DNA from: Lacihabitans sp. LS3-19
GTDB lineage: Bacteria; Bacteroidota; Bacteroidia; Cytophagales; Spirosomataceae
Reading direction: 5' to 3'
Length of the DNA: 64,000 nt
Assembly (NCBI RefSeq): GCF_024343575.1
Contig: NZ_RJUA01000111.1
Location: 1-64,000 of the forward strand
The translations under genes and the position numbers were made by a program. Below the pieces are notes generated by a model that was not told the DNA's origin, ran no database searches, and saw nothing but the letters and a program-made list of their open reading frames with translations. The stretch's first letter is position 1. Each line of letters starts with the position of its first letter. This document shows positions 1 to 8,665 of the stretch, one piece after another.

Positions 1-340
1 TTTCAAAAAAAGCGACATTCAATTTTTTAACATTAAGGAATTAAGATATTAAGGGCATGAAGAAGGTTTAAATAATCTTAGTTGTCTTCTTTTCTTCATT
101 TTCTTCATTTTTCAAAAAAAGCGACATTCAATTTTTTAACATTAAGGAATTAAGATATTAAGGGCATGAAGAAGGTTTAAATAATCTTAGTTGTCTTCTT
201 TTCTTCATTTTCTTCATTTTTCAAAAAAAGCGACATTCAATTTTTTAACATTAAGGAATTAAGATATTAAGGGCATGAAGAAGGTTTAAATAATCTTAAT
301 GGTCTTCATTTCTTCATTTTCTTCATGTTTCAAAAAAAAG
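1..340. repeat. 109-bp tandem repeat, three copies plus a partial fourth
   Basis: Three near-identical units begin at 1, 110 and 219, and a short partial unit begins at 328, giving an exact period of 109 bp. Each unit contains an A-run followed by gcgacattc, an ATTAAGGAATTAAGATATTAAG core and a TCTTC/TTCAT-rich tail. The array may extend left of the window. Diverged copies in inverted orientation lie at about 16260-16510. I see no coding potential here. The remaining bases up to 521 hold nothing I recognise. Confidence 0.9.
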
Positions 341-521
341 GCTGCCAAGATATTTTTGGAGACTCAGCGAATAAATTATTAATTTTGAAGATGGAACAAT
401 TATTAACTTTTGCCTAATCCTCTAAGCTTTTATCGTATTTTGATTTGAGGTATTGTTGTGAATTTTGGAATACTTTAAGAATCGATAAATACAAACGACA
501 ATTAAGCCTTATACAATTTGA

Positions 522-1235
522 TCAATAATCAAATTTCATTATGAGAGGAGAATGGTCGCTTATTGCAATCCAATCTTCGTAAGTGCCGACTTCGAATTCG
601 ATAAGTTTTTCGAACATCGAAAGGGAAACAAAGGCATAATCAATATGATAAGGCTTGTTTTTGTTTTTATAAAGATAGAATGTTGGATGCTCTTCTTTTC
701 CTTGAGTTTGGTTGAGATGTTTGTGGTAAATACTATGTATAGCTTTTGTAGAGAGCTTTTCCACAACATCCGAATGATTTCCGATTCTACTTGGTTTGTC
801 CCAAATGGTATTGCTATTGAAGTCACCTGTTAGAATTACCAACTCATTTTCTAGAAGTTTCTCATAATAATTTATGGCTTTCCATACTTGTTCTACATAT
901 TGGCCATCTTTATCTTCCTTATTATTAGCCCAAATTGCAAATAGTGTAAAATTTATGCTGTCTCCTTTTACAATTACTGGCACAATATATTTTAAATCTG
1001 GATTATACTTTTGATGGATATTTAAAATATACTTTTCATTTGAAAAAATTCCAAGACCTTTGTGTTTATTATCGCCAATCCAAATCTGATTTTTGAGTAA
1101 ATCTAAGTTTTTTTCGGTGTTCAGTTTTTCCAAGTTTTCGCATTCTTGGATTATTGTAATGTCCGGATTTTTAATAAAAATAGATTTTGCCTTTTTTCGA
1201 AATGCTCCTTGACAATTCCAAGTGATAATTTTCAT
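522..1235 (-). CDS. Endonuclease/exonuclease/phosphatase (EEP) family protein
   Basis: This 237-aa protein belongs to the metal-dependent EEP hydrolase superfamily, which includes exonuclease III, DNase I and phosphoesterases. Visible motifs are the N-terminal ITWNCQGAF strand, an IIQECEN segment carrying the metal-binding Glu, LTGDFNSN in the middle with Asp and Asn, and a C-terminal SDHSPL with the catalytic Asp-His pair. The full motif set suggests an active enzyme, but the substrate (DNA, RNA or a small phosphoester) cannot be read from sequence. There is no signal peptide, so it is probably cytoplasmic. It is separated by 83 bp from the penicillin acylase gene on the same strand. Confidence 0.85.
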   Translation of the reverse strand: MKIITWNCQGAFRKKAKSIFIKNPDITIIQECENLEKLNTEKNLDLLKNQIWIGDNKHKGLGIFSNEKYILNIHQKYNPDLKYIVPVIVKGDSINFTLFAIWANNKEDKDGQYVEQVWKAINYYEKLLENELVILTGDFNSNTIWDKPSRIGNHSDVVEKLSTKAIHSIYHKHLNQTQGKEEHPTFYLYKNKNKPYHIDYAFVSLSMFEKLIEFEVGTYEDWIAISDHSPLIMKFDY

Positions 1236-1264
1236 AGCTATTAGAGCATTTTTGATAAGAAATG

Positions 1265-1308
1265 GAAGTTTTAGATGCCAAAAATGTTATATTGAAATCT
1301 AAAACTTC
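1265..1308 (-). terminator. Perfect 12-bp hairpin after the penicillin acylase gene
   Basis: Arms 1265-1276 and 1297-1308 are perfect reverse complements (gaagttttagat and atctaaaacttc) with a 20-nt loop. The hairpin lies just 3' of the minus-strand acylase stop and before the EEP gene. No strong U-tract follows, so it may be a weak terminator or a processing hairpin. Confidence 0.5.
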
Positions 1309-1318
1309 TAAAAGGAGA

Positions 1319-3718
1319 TTATGGCTTAAATACCAATTTACCTTTCATTGCTTTCTCTATATCTTTTCGGTTGGTTAGTTCTGGTCTTTTACCACCTGTA
1401 GCAAACATCTCGGCTTGGTCATCGTAGTTTTTACTCATAAAATACCCACTTTGTCCCGTTGGATTGACACTTTGTGCCGCTTCAGGATTTCCAAAATCTA
1501 TAATTCTACGTAAAGCTGGTCCATAAACCACTTTGTAGGTTCCGGTTGAATCCATGAAAAAGTCTAGATTATTGATTGTTTCTCTGCCGCCATTTACCGG
1601 TATTGGCCCTACATTAAACCACTTTCCAATCACGGGTACAATTCCCAAAGGATGTTTATGCTCTATGCTGTGCACTTTGCCCCATTTCCATTGCGATTGG
1701 TCTTTGCCTAATTGGGCGACCAGTTCTTGACTTGAAAGTGCCAAAGCTTTTGTGAAAATTGCCTTTCTTGTTTCTTTTTCGGGGGTGCTAACATTATCCC
1801 ACCACTTAGAATTATCATTGTTCAAGAATACCGAAGTATTTCTTTTTAAACTAAAATTATGTTCAAAAGCCGCGAATTCCTCAGCACCTAACTCGTCCTG
1901 AAGAGAGAGTTTCATGATATTGTATAGGAGTTTGTAGAATATAGTGGGCTCTATATTTTCTAAATTGTGAGAGCCATCCCAAGCCATTAATGATTTTTTC
2001 AAATCTTTACCTTCTTGTGTCATTTCACTTTCAGGAATTGCCTCAAAGATAGATTTAACAGTGGCCGGATACATGCTACTTTTTACGTCATTGATTACTT
2101 CTCGTACAGATTCCTCCGTCCAGTCTATTTTGTCTGTGAAAATTAAGTCCTCAATTCGTTTGGCTCTATTTGCTGGCACATAATAACCCGGTACAAGTCC
2201 ATTACCCATATCTTCAGGTTGGTTATTTGCTGTGTACAACACACCTCGCTCAGGATTTAGGATTTGAGGATTCAAACTGAAATCATACCAACCTTGTGGG
2301 TCGTCAAGACCAGTGGAACCGTCTAAAATCACAGCTGGGTTTACATGTTTTGGTCTTATCGGCAGTTTTCCTGCAGCCCACCAGCCAATGTTTCCTTCGG
2401 TATCTCCCCACATGAAGTTTAGCCCAGGCGATGTCAACGGAGCTACAGCTTTTGCCATTTCATTCGCATTTTTCGACTTACAAACATTGTAAAAAACATT
2501 AAGATGTTGTGACGGAAACTGATGATATACCCACCACAATGCAATAGGGTCTTTTATATTTTCAACGTTTTTGAATGCTCCATTTAGCAAATAGCCATGC
2601 CTGGTTTTTTTGACATCCAATACCACATCTGGCTTGTCTTTTACCTTTATGGTTTCTTTTCTGATAATTATATCTTCCCATGTATCCTTGTATTTTACCT
2701 GGTTTGGATTGGCAGGGTTTAATGTCTCTCTGAAAAAATCTGCATCGTCGTTTTCAAACATCGTAAGTCCCCAGCCTCCTTTGTCATTATGTCCCAAGGC
2801 CGGCACGGGTGTTCCGGCTAAGAAATTTCCGTATATTTTGAAAGTTGGACATTCTAAATGAGCTTCATACCAAACCGAAGGTTGCGAAAATGCAATATGC
2901 GTATCATTTGAAAGTATAGGTTTACCAGATTTCGTCTTTTTTCCAGCTATCACCCAGCCGTTGGATCCATGAAAAGGCGGATAAGGCAATTCTAGGTCCA
3001 TTTTACTTAGACTATTGGCCATTATTGCCAAATTTTTTGCAGCACCAAGGTTTGCTTGTACGGGGATTTTGTACAAAGAATCGGGCCAAGCAGCCAGCAC
3101 ATCTTTGTAATAATCAGGGCCAAGTCTATTCAAAATGTCAGTTGAAACCGCCTCAGAGCCAAAAGCTCCCACAAATGTGTAGCCCATATAGCCAACAATG
3201 ATTTCCATGTCCTCTAGCGTGAATTCTGTTTTGGGAATACCCGCTATAGAATACTCAATGGGCGTTTTGCCGTTTTTGATGTATTCATTTATGCCTTTAA
3301 TGTATGCTTTGGCGGCGATTACGAAAGGAGAGTTGGGGTCTTTGTAAGTAGTAGCCATTGTAAGTTTGGCGTGTTCTCTAAAACTCAAAGTCCTAAAGAA
3401 TTTGTCACTTTCTAGTGCTGCTTCACCAAACAATTCCGATAGGCGACCATCAGCCAATCGTCTCAATACTTCCATCTGGAAGAGTCGGTCTTGGGCATGC
3501 ACGTAGCCAAATGTATAGAAAAGGTCTTCTTCGTTTTCGGCGTAAATATGTGGGATACCGTAATTGTCGTATAAAACTTCAACTTCAGATTTTAATTTCG
3601 GAAGATTAATTGTTCCATTTTGGCTTGGTTTTAAGTAGGTTAAATAACCATAAATAGATGCGACTAAAAGTATGATGATGGTCAAAACACCAAAAATTAT
3701 TTTTTTGAAGGTTTTCAT
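1319..3718 (-). CDS. Penicillin acylase family protein (Ntn hydrolase)
   Basis: This 799-aa protein matches the penicillin G acylase / acyl-homoserine-lactone acylase family. These enzymes are made as a precursor that cuts itself before a catalytic Ser to give alpha and beta chains. A hydrophobic N-terminal segment (about residues 5-27) exports or anchors it. The alpha region contains YGIPHIYAENEEDLFY and YVHAQDRLFQME, and the nucleophile is Ser252 in GSNGWVIAG, the expected start of the beta chain. GLTMFENDDADFF and a C-terminal GGRETINN segment follow. Length agrees with the family. The substrate is unknown; family members hydrolyse amide bonds of penicillins or acyl-homoserine lactones, so a quorum-quenching or scavenging role in the periplasm is possible but not shown. 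Confidence 0.93.
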   Translation of the reverse strand: MKTFKKIIFGVLTIIILLVASIYGYLTYLKPSQNGTINLPKLKSEVEVLYDNYGIPHIYAENEEDLFYTFGYVHAQDRLFQMEVLRRLADGRLSELFGEAALESDKFFRTLSFREHAKLTMATTYKDPNSPFVIAAKAYIKGINEYIKNGKTPIEYSIAGIPKTEFTLEDMEIIVGYMGYTFVGAFGSEAVSTDILNRLGPDYYKDVLAAWPDSLYKIPVQANLGAAKNLAIMANSLSKMDLELPYPPFHGSNGWVIAGKKTKSGKPILSNDTHIAFSQPSVWYEAHLECPTFKIYGNFLAGTPVPALGHNDKGGWGLTMFENDDADFFRETLNPANPNQVKYKDTWEDIIIRKETIKVKDKPDVVLDVKKTRHGYLLNGAFKNVENIKDPIALWWVYHQFPSQHLNVFYNVCKSKNANEMAKAVAPLTSPGLNFMWGDTEGNIGWWAAGKLPIRPKHVNPAVILDGSTGLDDPQGWYDFSLNPQILNPERGVLYTANNQPEDMGNGLVPGYYVPANRAKRIEDLIFTDKIDWTEESVREVINDVKSSMYPATVKSIFEAIPESEMTQEGKDLKKSLMAWDGSHNLENIEPTIFYKLLYNIMKLSLQDELGAEEFAAFEHNFSLKRNTSVFLNNDNSKWWDNVSTPEKETRKAIFTKALALSSQELVAQLGKDQSQWKWGKVHSIEHKHPLGIVPVIGKWFNVGPIPVNGGRETINNLDFFMDSTGTYKVVYGPALRRIIDFGNPEAAQSVNPTGQSGYFMSKNYDDQAEMFATGGKRPELTNRKDIEKAMKGKLVFKP

Positions 3719-3935
3719 TGATTTGGTTTGAAGGATGATTTTTCAAAAATATGAAATTATATCATAGGATAGTACAATTCTTTATTTTTCTAAAAGAACT
3801 TAAAAATCTGATTTTAAGAAAAAATTAAGGTGTTTTTAAGAAAATATTTGAATGCTTTAATATTTTTATTGGATTTTTTCAAGAATTTTGAAAATTAAGG
3901 CACTCATAAACATACACTTAAAAAAATAATGGTGG

Positions 3936-3943
3936 TAAATTTG
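3936..3943 (+). promoter_or_regulatory. Bacteroidota -7 promoter element for the CBM48 gene
   Basis: TAAATTTG matches the Bacteroidota TAnnTTTG consensus exactly and would put transcription start near 3950, about 20 bp before the ATG at 3970. No clear -33 TTTG is visible. Confidence 0.6.
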
Positions 3944-3969
3944 CAATGTAATCAAACAGAAAATTACCT

Positions 3970-4275
3970 ATGGCATTAGCTAAACAGTTTTTGAAATCGA
4001 AGCCAGTTTGTAAAGTAACATTTGAGTTGGCCTCAGAACAAGTACAAGGAAATCAGGTTTTATTATTAGGAGATTTCAACAATTGGGATTCTGAAGGAAC
4101 GCAATTGAAAAAACAAAAAAATGGAAATTACAAAGCTACTTTGGAATTACCAGTTGGAAACGACATCCAGTTCCGTTATTTAGTTGACGGTGAAAGTTGG
4201 ATTAACGACGACGCTGCTGATAAGTATGTACCGTCAGGTGTTTCTGCTGATCTTAACTCGGTAGTTGTACTATAA
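3970..4275 (+). CDS. Small CBM48 / isoamylase early-set domain protein
   Basis: This 101-aa protein is almost entirely one glycogen-binding-like beta-sandwich domain (CBM48, as in the AMPK beta subunit and the N-terminus of isoamylases). Visible hallmarks are the FELASEQVQGNQVLLLGDF strand, the WD of FNNWDSEG, an LKKQKNGNYKATLELP strand, and FRYLVDGESWINDDAADKY, which supplies the conserved aromatic and Asn positions. No catalytic domain is attached. In the family such stand-alone domains bind alpha-glucans or act as partners of other proteins. It is monocistronic with its own -7 element and a strong terminator. Confidence 0.85.
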   Translation: MALAKQFLKSKPVCKVTFELASEQVQGNQVLLLGDFNNWDSEGTQLKKQKNGNYKATLELPVGNDIQFRYLVDGESWINDDAADKYVPSGVSADLNSVVVL

Positions 4276-4305
4276 AGATTTTTTATTTAAGGTTGAATAG
4301 ATTTT

Positions 4306-4335
4306 AAAAATAGCGGTCATTTGATCGCTATTTTT
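4306..4335. terminator. Bidirectional terminator between convergent genes
   Basis: The arms aaaaatagcg (4306-4315) and cgctattttt (4326-4335) pair perfectly. The stem continues inward through a GU pair to a loop of about 4 nt. A-rich and T-rich flanks let it work for both the CBM48 gene and the convergent ATPase gene. Confidence 0.8.
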
Positions 4336-4342
4336 TTGCTTT

Positions 4343-5500
4343 TTAATAAGGATAAACTGTTAGAAACTCCATAAAATTTTCTCTGTTTATTGTTTTAGCC
4401 TCTTTTGGTCTATAGTTTTCCATAAATATTGGCGGAAACTTTACTTTTTCTTTAGGATTCCATTTTAATTCAAAAACATAAATTTCTCCGTTTATTTCTT
4501 CGATATAATCTATCTCAGCCTTGTCTTTATTTCTCCAAAAATATGTTTTGCCATAATACCCATGATATGCCAATAGCTTTTTCCGTTCCACTATTAAAAA
4601 ATTTTCCCATAGTGCTCCAATATCATTTCTTGCGGTGATTGGATTAAAATTTGAGATTAAAGCATTTCTAATGCCGTTATCATAAAAGAATATTTTTTTC
4701 TTTTTGTTTATCTCATTTCTCAAGTTCCGGCTAAATGTGCCTAATCTAAACACAACAAAAGCCTGTTCTAATAAATGGATATAGCTTTCTATTGTTTTTA
4801 TATCTGCACCAACTGTTTGTGCTAATTCGCTCAATGATACCTCGCTTCCAACTTGAAACGCAATAGCAGTAAGAATTTTCTCTAGTATTTGTGGTTTTTT
4901 TATACCTACCAGTGCAAGTATGTCTTTGTATAAATAACTACTTGTAAGATTTTTTAAAATTTCTCGTGCATCGTTTTGTTCATTTATTATTTCTGGATAT
5001 GTACCATATACCAAGTGATTATTTAGGTTTTTCATAACTTCTAAATAATTTTCATGTATCAAAAGCTCACCTATTGATATTGGAAATAAATTGTACTCCC
5101 ATTTCCTTCCTGTTAATGGCTCCTGTGTGAGATTGGCTATGTCGAGCGACGAGGAAGCCGTGATGATAAGTTGATAGCCTTCGTTTGAGTCTAATATTTG
5201 TTTGCAAATGAGTCCAATATTTTCAATTCTTTGAGCTTCATCTAACAATATTAGTTTTTGATTGCCAAAGCTTAGTTTTAAGAAATTTATATTTTCTAAT
5301 TTCCAAAGATTTTGAGTTTCTATTTCATCTCCATTAAAATAAACAAACTCTTTACCAGTAGAATTGGCCAAGTTTTTAATCAATGTTGTTTTCCCAACTT
5401 GCCTTGGGCCAAGTATGATTATTGCCTTTTTATAATCTATTCTTTTTTTAAGTTTATCTTCAAGAATTCTTTTTATCATTTCTTCTAGATTTAGAGTCAA
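4343..5500 (-). CDS. AAA-family ATPase with DUF4143 C-terminal domain
   Basis: This 385-aa protein has the usual two-domain layout of the AAA_14/DUF4143 family. The Walker A is GPRQVGKTTLI (about residues 31-41), the Walker B is LILLDEAQRI (about 85-94), and an ITASSSLDIA sensor region follows. The C-terminal half carries a winged-helix-like segment and then EIDYIEE...IYVFELKWNP, which resembles a PD-(D/E)xK nuclease core (the ID and ExK positions). Members are scattered and abundant in bacteria and archaea; their biological role is not settled. The gene stands alone, convergent with the CBM48 gene, and has three 32-bp tandem repeats just upstream of its start. Confidence 0.88.
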   Translation of the reverse strand: MTLNLEEMIKRILEDKLKKRIDYKKAIIILGPRQVGKTTLIKNLANSTGKEFVYFNGDEIETQNLWKLENINFLKLSFGNQKLILLDEAQRIENIGLICKQILDSNEGYQLIITASSSLDIANLTQEPLTGRKWEYNLFPISIGELLIHENYLEVMKNLNNHLVYGTYPEIINEQNDAREILKNLTSSYLYKDILALVGIKKPQILEKILTAIAFQVGSEVSLSELAQTVGADIKTIESYIHLLEQAFVVFRLGTFSRNLRNEINKKKKIFFYDNGIRNALISNFNPITARNDIGALWENFLIVERKKLLAYHGYYGKTYFWRNKDKAEIDYIEEINGEIYVFELKWNPKEKVKFPPIFMENYRPKEAKTINRENFMEFLTVYPY

Positions 5501-5519
5501 AAGTATTAATAATAAATTT

Positions 5520-5610
5520 CAATTCCCAAAATATCGCTATTTTTAAGGATTCAATTCCCAAAATATCGCTATTTTTAAGGATTCAATTCCCAAAATATCG
5601 ATTTTTAATA
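5520..5610. repeat. Three tandem copies of a 32-bp unit
   Basis: The unit begins caattcccaaaatatcg at 5520, 5552 and 5584, period 32; the last copy is shortened. It lies directly upstream of the minus-strand ATPase start at 5500, so it occupies that gene's promoter or leader. The copies are adjacent with no spacers, which excludes a CRISPR array. Confidence 0.85.
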
Positions 5611-5911
5611 CTATGATTCTAAAAATGAAAACTAATTTTAAAGTGATATTTTAACTCTAATGGGTCGACTACAGTATTTTTTTGCCACGAATGCACGAAT
5701 TAACACGAATTAGTAGCTACGAAATATTATTAAATTAGCAACTGAAGCATCGCTTAGCGTCAATAAAAAAGTCAAAATTATTTCCAATAGACATTACACA
5801 ATAAATCATGTACCAATATCCATTTTACGAGTAACTAATTGACCAATAAACTAATATACCAATACCCAACATGCCAATAACTAATCAACTAATACACCAA
5901 TAACCAAGCCC
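5611..5911. other. Non-coding AT-rich intergenic stretch with low-complexity blocks
   Basis: No gene is evident. About 5680-5715 contains the acgaat-repeating string gccacgaatgcacgaattaa. About 5810-5905 is built from variants of ccaataactaa / accaatata, similar to a block at 21297-21355. It follows the dGTPase stop. Confidence 0.6.
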
Positions 5912-7267
5912 TCAAGCAAACTCTGGCGACTGAATTCCCCTGATTTTACGGAATAGGTCCATGGCGTAGTTGTCGGTCATGCCTGATATGAAATCTACGA
6001 TTGTCATTAGGTTTTGATAGAGTGTGTTTTCTTCCGAAATAATAAATTGGCTTGGAAGAAGCCTTAAGATTTTCTGTGATTTGGCTTGGGTATTATTTGT
6101 CAATGCTCCGACAAAATCCTCTAAAAGGCCATAAATGACATGGTAACCAGCTAATTCTTTCTCTACAACCGAGTGGTGGTTGTATATTTTTTGGAAAGAA
6201 AGTTTATCAATTTTCTTCAATTGTGCTATCGAATGTTCATCTATTAAATCTATCAAAGATTTATTAAGTGTGCCCTCCAAAAGTTTTTTCTCATTGATCA
6301 TAAAGGCATCTGTGCATTTTCTGGTGAGGAGATTAATGAGCATGGCCCTTAAGAGCGAAAGTTTCTGGCTTTCATCGCTTATGGTAGTTAGTTTAGTTTG
6401 GATATATGCTTGACTATTGTCATTTTCAAACAATGGCAAAAGCAAACCCTCTGCTTCTTGGTAGGAGATTACGTTTAGCTTAAATGCATCTTCTAAATCT
6501 ATGATTCTATAACAGATATCATCTGCAGCCTCTACCAAATAAACATAAGGATGACGAGCATAAACGTTTTTGTTTTCGTCTATTTTTTTTAAGCCTAATT
6601 CTTTTACAATTTCTTGATAATGTGGTATTTCTGAATCAAAAAAGCCTGATTTTTTTGTTCCTAAAGCTTGTTTGTTAAAACCAGAAATGGAGTCACAAGG
6701 ATATTTTATAATCGAAACCAAAGAAGTATACGTAAGCTTCAACCCCGCACTTTGGAAAATGGTCGTCAGAATTCTGAATGCACTTGCATTGCCCTCAAAT
6801 TTTTCCAAATCTTGCCTTTGGTTGTCATTTACTTTTTCTTTATTTTCTGATTTTGAAAAGAAATCAGTGAAAAATGTACGTATAGCTTCCTCTCCAAAAT
6901 GCCCGTAGGGTGGATTTCCAATATCATGTGCTAAACATGCTGTTTGGATTACATCGGAAAGCTCAAATCTATAAAAATCGCTTACATTTTTTGAGAATTT
7001 GTTTTGGTATTTGTCTGACAATCTCTCACCGACAGCTTTACCCAGTGAGCGACCAACAGAGGCTACTTCTAAACTGTGTGTGAGTCTATTATGAACAAAT
7101 ACAGCTCCGGGAAGTGGAAATACTTGGGTTTTATTTTGCAATCGTCTAAACTGCGAAGAGAACACCACGCGGTCATAGTCACGCATATAATCGCCTCGAA
7201 TTTCATCTCTGGCGTGGGTGTTTTGAGAACCCAGTCTTTTGTTTGAATATAGTGTTTCCCAGTTCAT
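5912..7267 (-). CDS. dgt: Deoxyguanosinetriphosphate triphosphohydrolase (dGTPase)
   Basis: This 451-aa HD-domain enzyme hydrolyses dGTP (or other dNTPs) to the deoxynucleoside and triphosphate, and so controls dNTP pools. The metal-binding HD residues are visible: His64 in NRLTHSLEVA, His114-Asp115 in CLAHDIGNPPYGHFG, His123 and a later Asp in VEAADDICYRI. The N-terminal WETLYSNKRLG and SSQFRRLQNKTQV segments are typical of Dgt. Length agrees with the family. It is the last gene of a four-gene operon with 1-bp spacers, downstream of the TVP38, methyltransferase and GDP-fucose synthase genes. Some dGTPases restrict phage by depleting dNTPs, but the neighbours here do not suggest this. Confidence 0.95.
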   Translation of the reverse strand: MNWETLYSNKRLGSQNTHARDEIRGDYMRDYDRVVFSSQFRRLQNKTQVFPLPGAVFVHNRLTHSLEVASVGRSLGKAVGERLSDKYQNKFSKNVSDFYRFELSDVIQTACLAHDIGNPPYGHFGEEAIRTFFTDFFSKSENKEKVNDNQRQDLEKFEGNASAFRILTTIFQSAGLKLTYTSLVSIIKYPCDSISGFNKQALGTKKSGFFDSEIPHYQEIVKELGLKKIDENKNVYARHPYVYLVEAADDICYRIIDLEDAFKLNVISYQEAEGLLLPLFENDNSQAYIQTKLTTISDESQKLSLLRAMLINLLTRKCTDAFMINEKKLLEGTLNKSLIDLIDEHSIAQLKKIDKLSFQKIYNHHSVVEKELAGYHVIYGLLEDFVGALTNNTQAKSQKILRLLPSQFIISEENTLYQNLMTIVDFISGMTDNYAMDLFRKIRGIQSPEFA

Positions 7268-7268
7268 T

Positions 7269-7934
7269 TTAAATTTTTATTGCCTTTCTGAAATAGTGCG
7301 TTATGCCCCAAACGGAAGCAATTACCAGTAAAAGTATTAATATTTTCGAAAAAAGACCTTGGTTAGGATGCTGAATCAAAGTGCTTATTTCTTTGGCTTG
7401 GCTTCCGGTATATACTGCGAGCAGTGTTCTTGGCACCATGCCTGCAAATCCTCCTATCAAGATATTTCGAAGCTTAGCTCCAGAAATGGCAAAGGTTAGG
7501 TTTGTCAATGCGAACGGCAGAATAGGGGAGAGTTTTGCAAAAAAAATGATTTTTAACTCGTCTACTTTTATATTTTTCAGAAGATTTTTAACTTTTTCGT
7601 TTTTGTCGAAATAACTTTCCACCCAACTAAAATCCAGCTTTTTGTATAAAACATAAATCAGGAAAATAGCTCCAAAATTGATAATCAATAAATATGGTAT
7701 TGCCGAAAAGCTCAAGAAATAGCCAAGAACAATTGCCAAAAATGTAGGAGGACAAAGGGCGATAGTTGCTCCAATAGTTAAGATAAGCGTTAAAATCAAC
7801 CAAGACCAAACATTGAAATTGGAAATTTCGGATTCGTATTTTAAAAGATATAAACTTAAAATAGAAGTACTAAAAAGCGGCAATAAAGTGAAGCCAACAA
7901 AACTCAAAATAGAAGGTAGCCGAGATTGTTTCAT
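7269..7934 (-). CDS. TVP38/TMEM64 (VTT/DedA-like) membrane protein
   Basis: This 221-aa integral membrane protein has about five hydrophobic segments (about residues 8-29, 42-66, 72-98, 130-150, 195-213). Between them lies the VTT-domain signature: a KLSPILPFALTNLTFAISG stretch with the Pro and Asn of the family, then LIGGFAGMVPRTLLAVYTG. The family is related to DedA proteins and is linked to lipid scrambling or membrane homeostasis, but no specific transport activity is established. It lies 1 bp from both neighbours in the fcl-dgt operon. Confidence 0.85.
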   Translation of the reverse strand: MKQSRLPSILSFVGFTLLPLFSTSILSLYLLKYESEISNFNVWSWLILTLILTIGATIALCPPTFLAIVLGYFLSFSAIPYLLIINFGAIFLIYVLYKKLDFSWVESYFDKNEKVKNLLKNIKVDELKIIFFAKLSPILPFALTNLTFAISGAKLRNILIGGFAGMVPRTLLAVYTGSQAKEISTLIQHPNQGLFSKILILLLVIASVWGITHYFRKAIKI

Positions 7935-7935
7935 T

Positions 7936-8664
7936 TTAGTTTTTTTTACAAACCATTATCATTCGGTCAGAGGCAAGGTCTTGATAGGGATTGAGTTCAT
8001 AATCGCCATAAACATCTATTAGGGTCAAGTTTGAGGCTTCAAAAAAATGTTTGAAATCTTCTAAAAACAATAACTTTACACGCTCCTCATATTTATGGTT
8101 TTTGCCTTCATTTTCGAAACTTATGTTTTTGAAAATAAATCCAAATTCTATCCTTTTATTGATGTTAAATTGTATTCCATCTACGGTTTTTTCGTAATGA
8201 GAGTTGAATCCTTCTATAGCTTTTCGGCTGTTCATGTAGTCTAAAACCAATATTCCGCCAGATTTTAAACTATTTGACATGGCTTTTACTGCCTTTTGGT
8301 TTTCTTCTTGATTTTCAAAATAGCCAAAACTTGTAAATAAGTTGAGCATCACGTCAAAATATTCAGGGCGAAAAGTATCCCTTATGTCATGTTCATGAAA
8401 TTGCAACTTCTCGTTTTCTGCACATTGAGCATGCCAAATATTGTTTGGCGATAAGTCTAAGCCCGTTACTTCGAAGTTTTTCGAATTAAGGTAAATAGCG
8501 TGTCTACCTTTACCACAAGCCATATCGCAGTATTGCCAATCACTACTGAAGTTGAGTTTTTCAGCCAAATTGTCAATAAACTTTTGTGCTTCATTTTCAC
8601 CTCTACTTTTATATAAAATATGGTAAAACGGTGTATCGAACCATTCTGCAAACCATTCTGCCAT
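7936..8664 (-). CDS. Class I SAM-dependent methyltransferase
   Basis: This 242-aa protein has the class I Rossmann methyltransferase motifs: motif I CDMACGKGRHAIYL (about residues 43-56), an acidic strand end at VTGLDLSPN (about 66-74), HDIRDTF (motif II region) and FDVMLNLFTSFGYF (motif III/IV region). The substrate cannot be predicted; similar proteins are annotated as general methyltransferases of small molecules. It lies second in the four-gene operon, 1 bp after the GDP-fucose synthase gene. Confidence 0.87.
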   Translation of the reverse strand: MAEWFAEWFDTPFYHILYKSRGENEAQKFIDNLAEKLNFSSDWQYCDMACGKGRHAIYLNSKNFEVTGLDLSPNNIWHAQCAENEKLQFHEHDIRDTFRPEYFDVMLNLFTSFGYFENQEENQKAVKAMSNSLKSGGILVLDYMNSRKAIEGFNSHYEKTVDGIQFNINKRIEFGFIFKNISFENEGKNHKYEERVKLLFLEDFKHFFEASNLTLIDVYGDYELNPYQDLASDRMIMVCKKN

Positions 8665-8665
8665 A

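Noticed and set aside
1-340. Possible CRISPR array from regular repeats
   Set aside because: The 109-bp units are directly adjacent and nearly identical over their whole length, with no unique spacers and no cas genes nearby.
552-833. Open frame of 93 codons on the plus strand
   Set aside because: It lies wholly antisense to the EEP-family gene, whose motifs are well conserved, and its own translation has no protein-like features.
5520-5610. Short direct repeats of CRISPR-like length (32 bp)
   Set aside because: The copies abut without spacers; they are plain tandem repeats.
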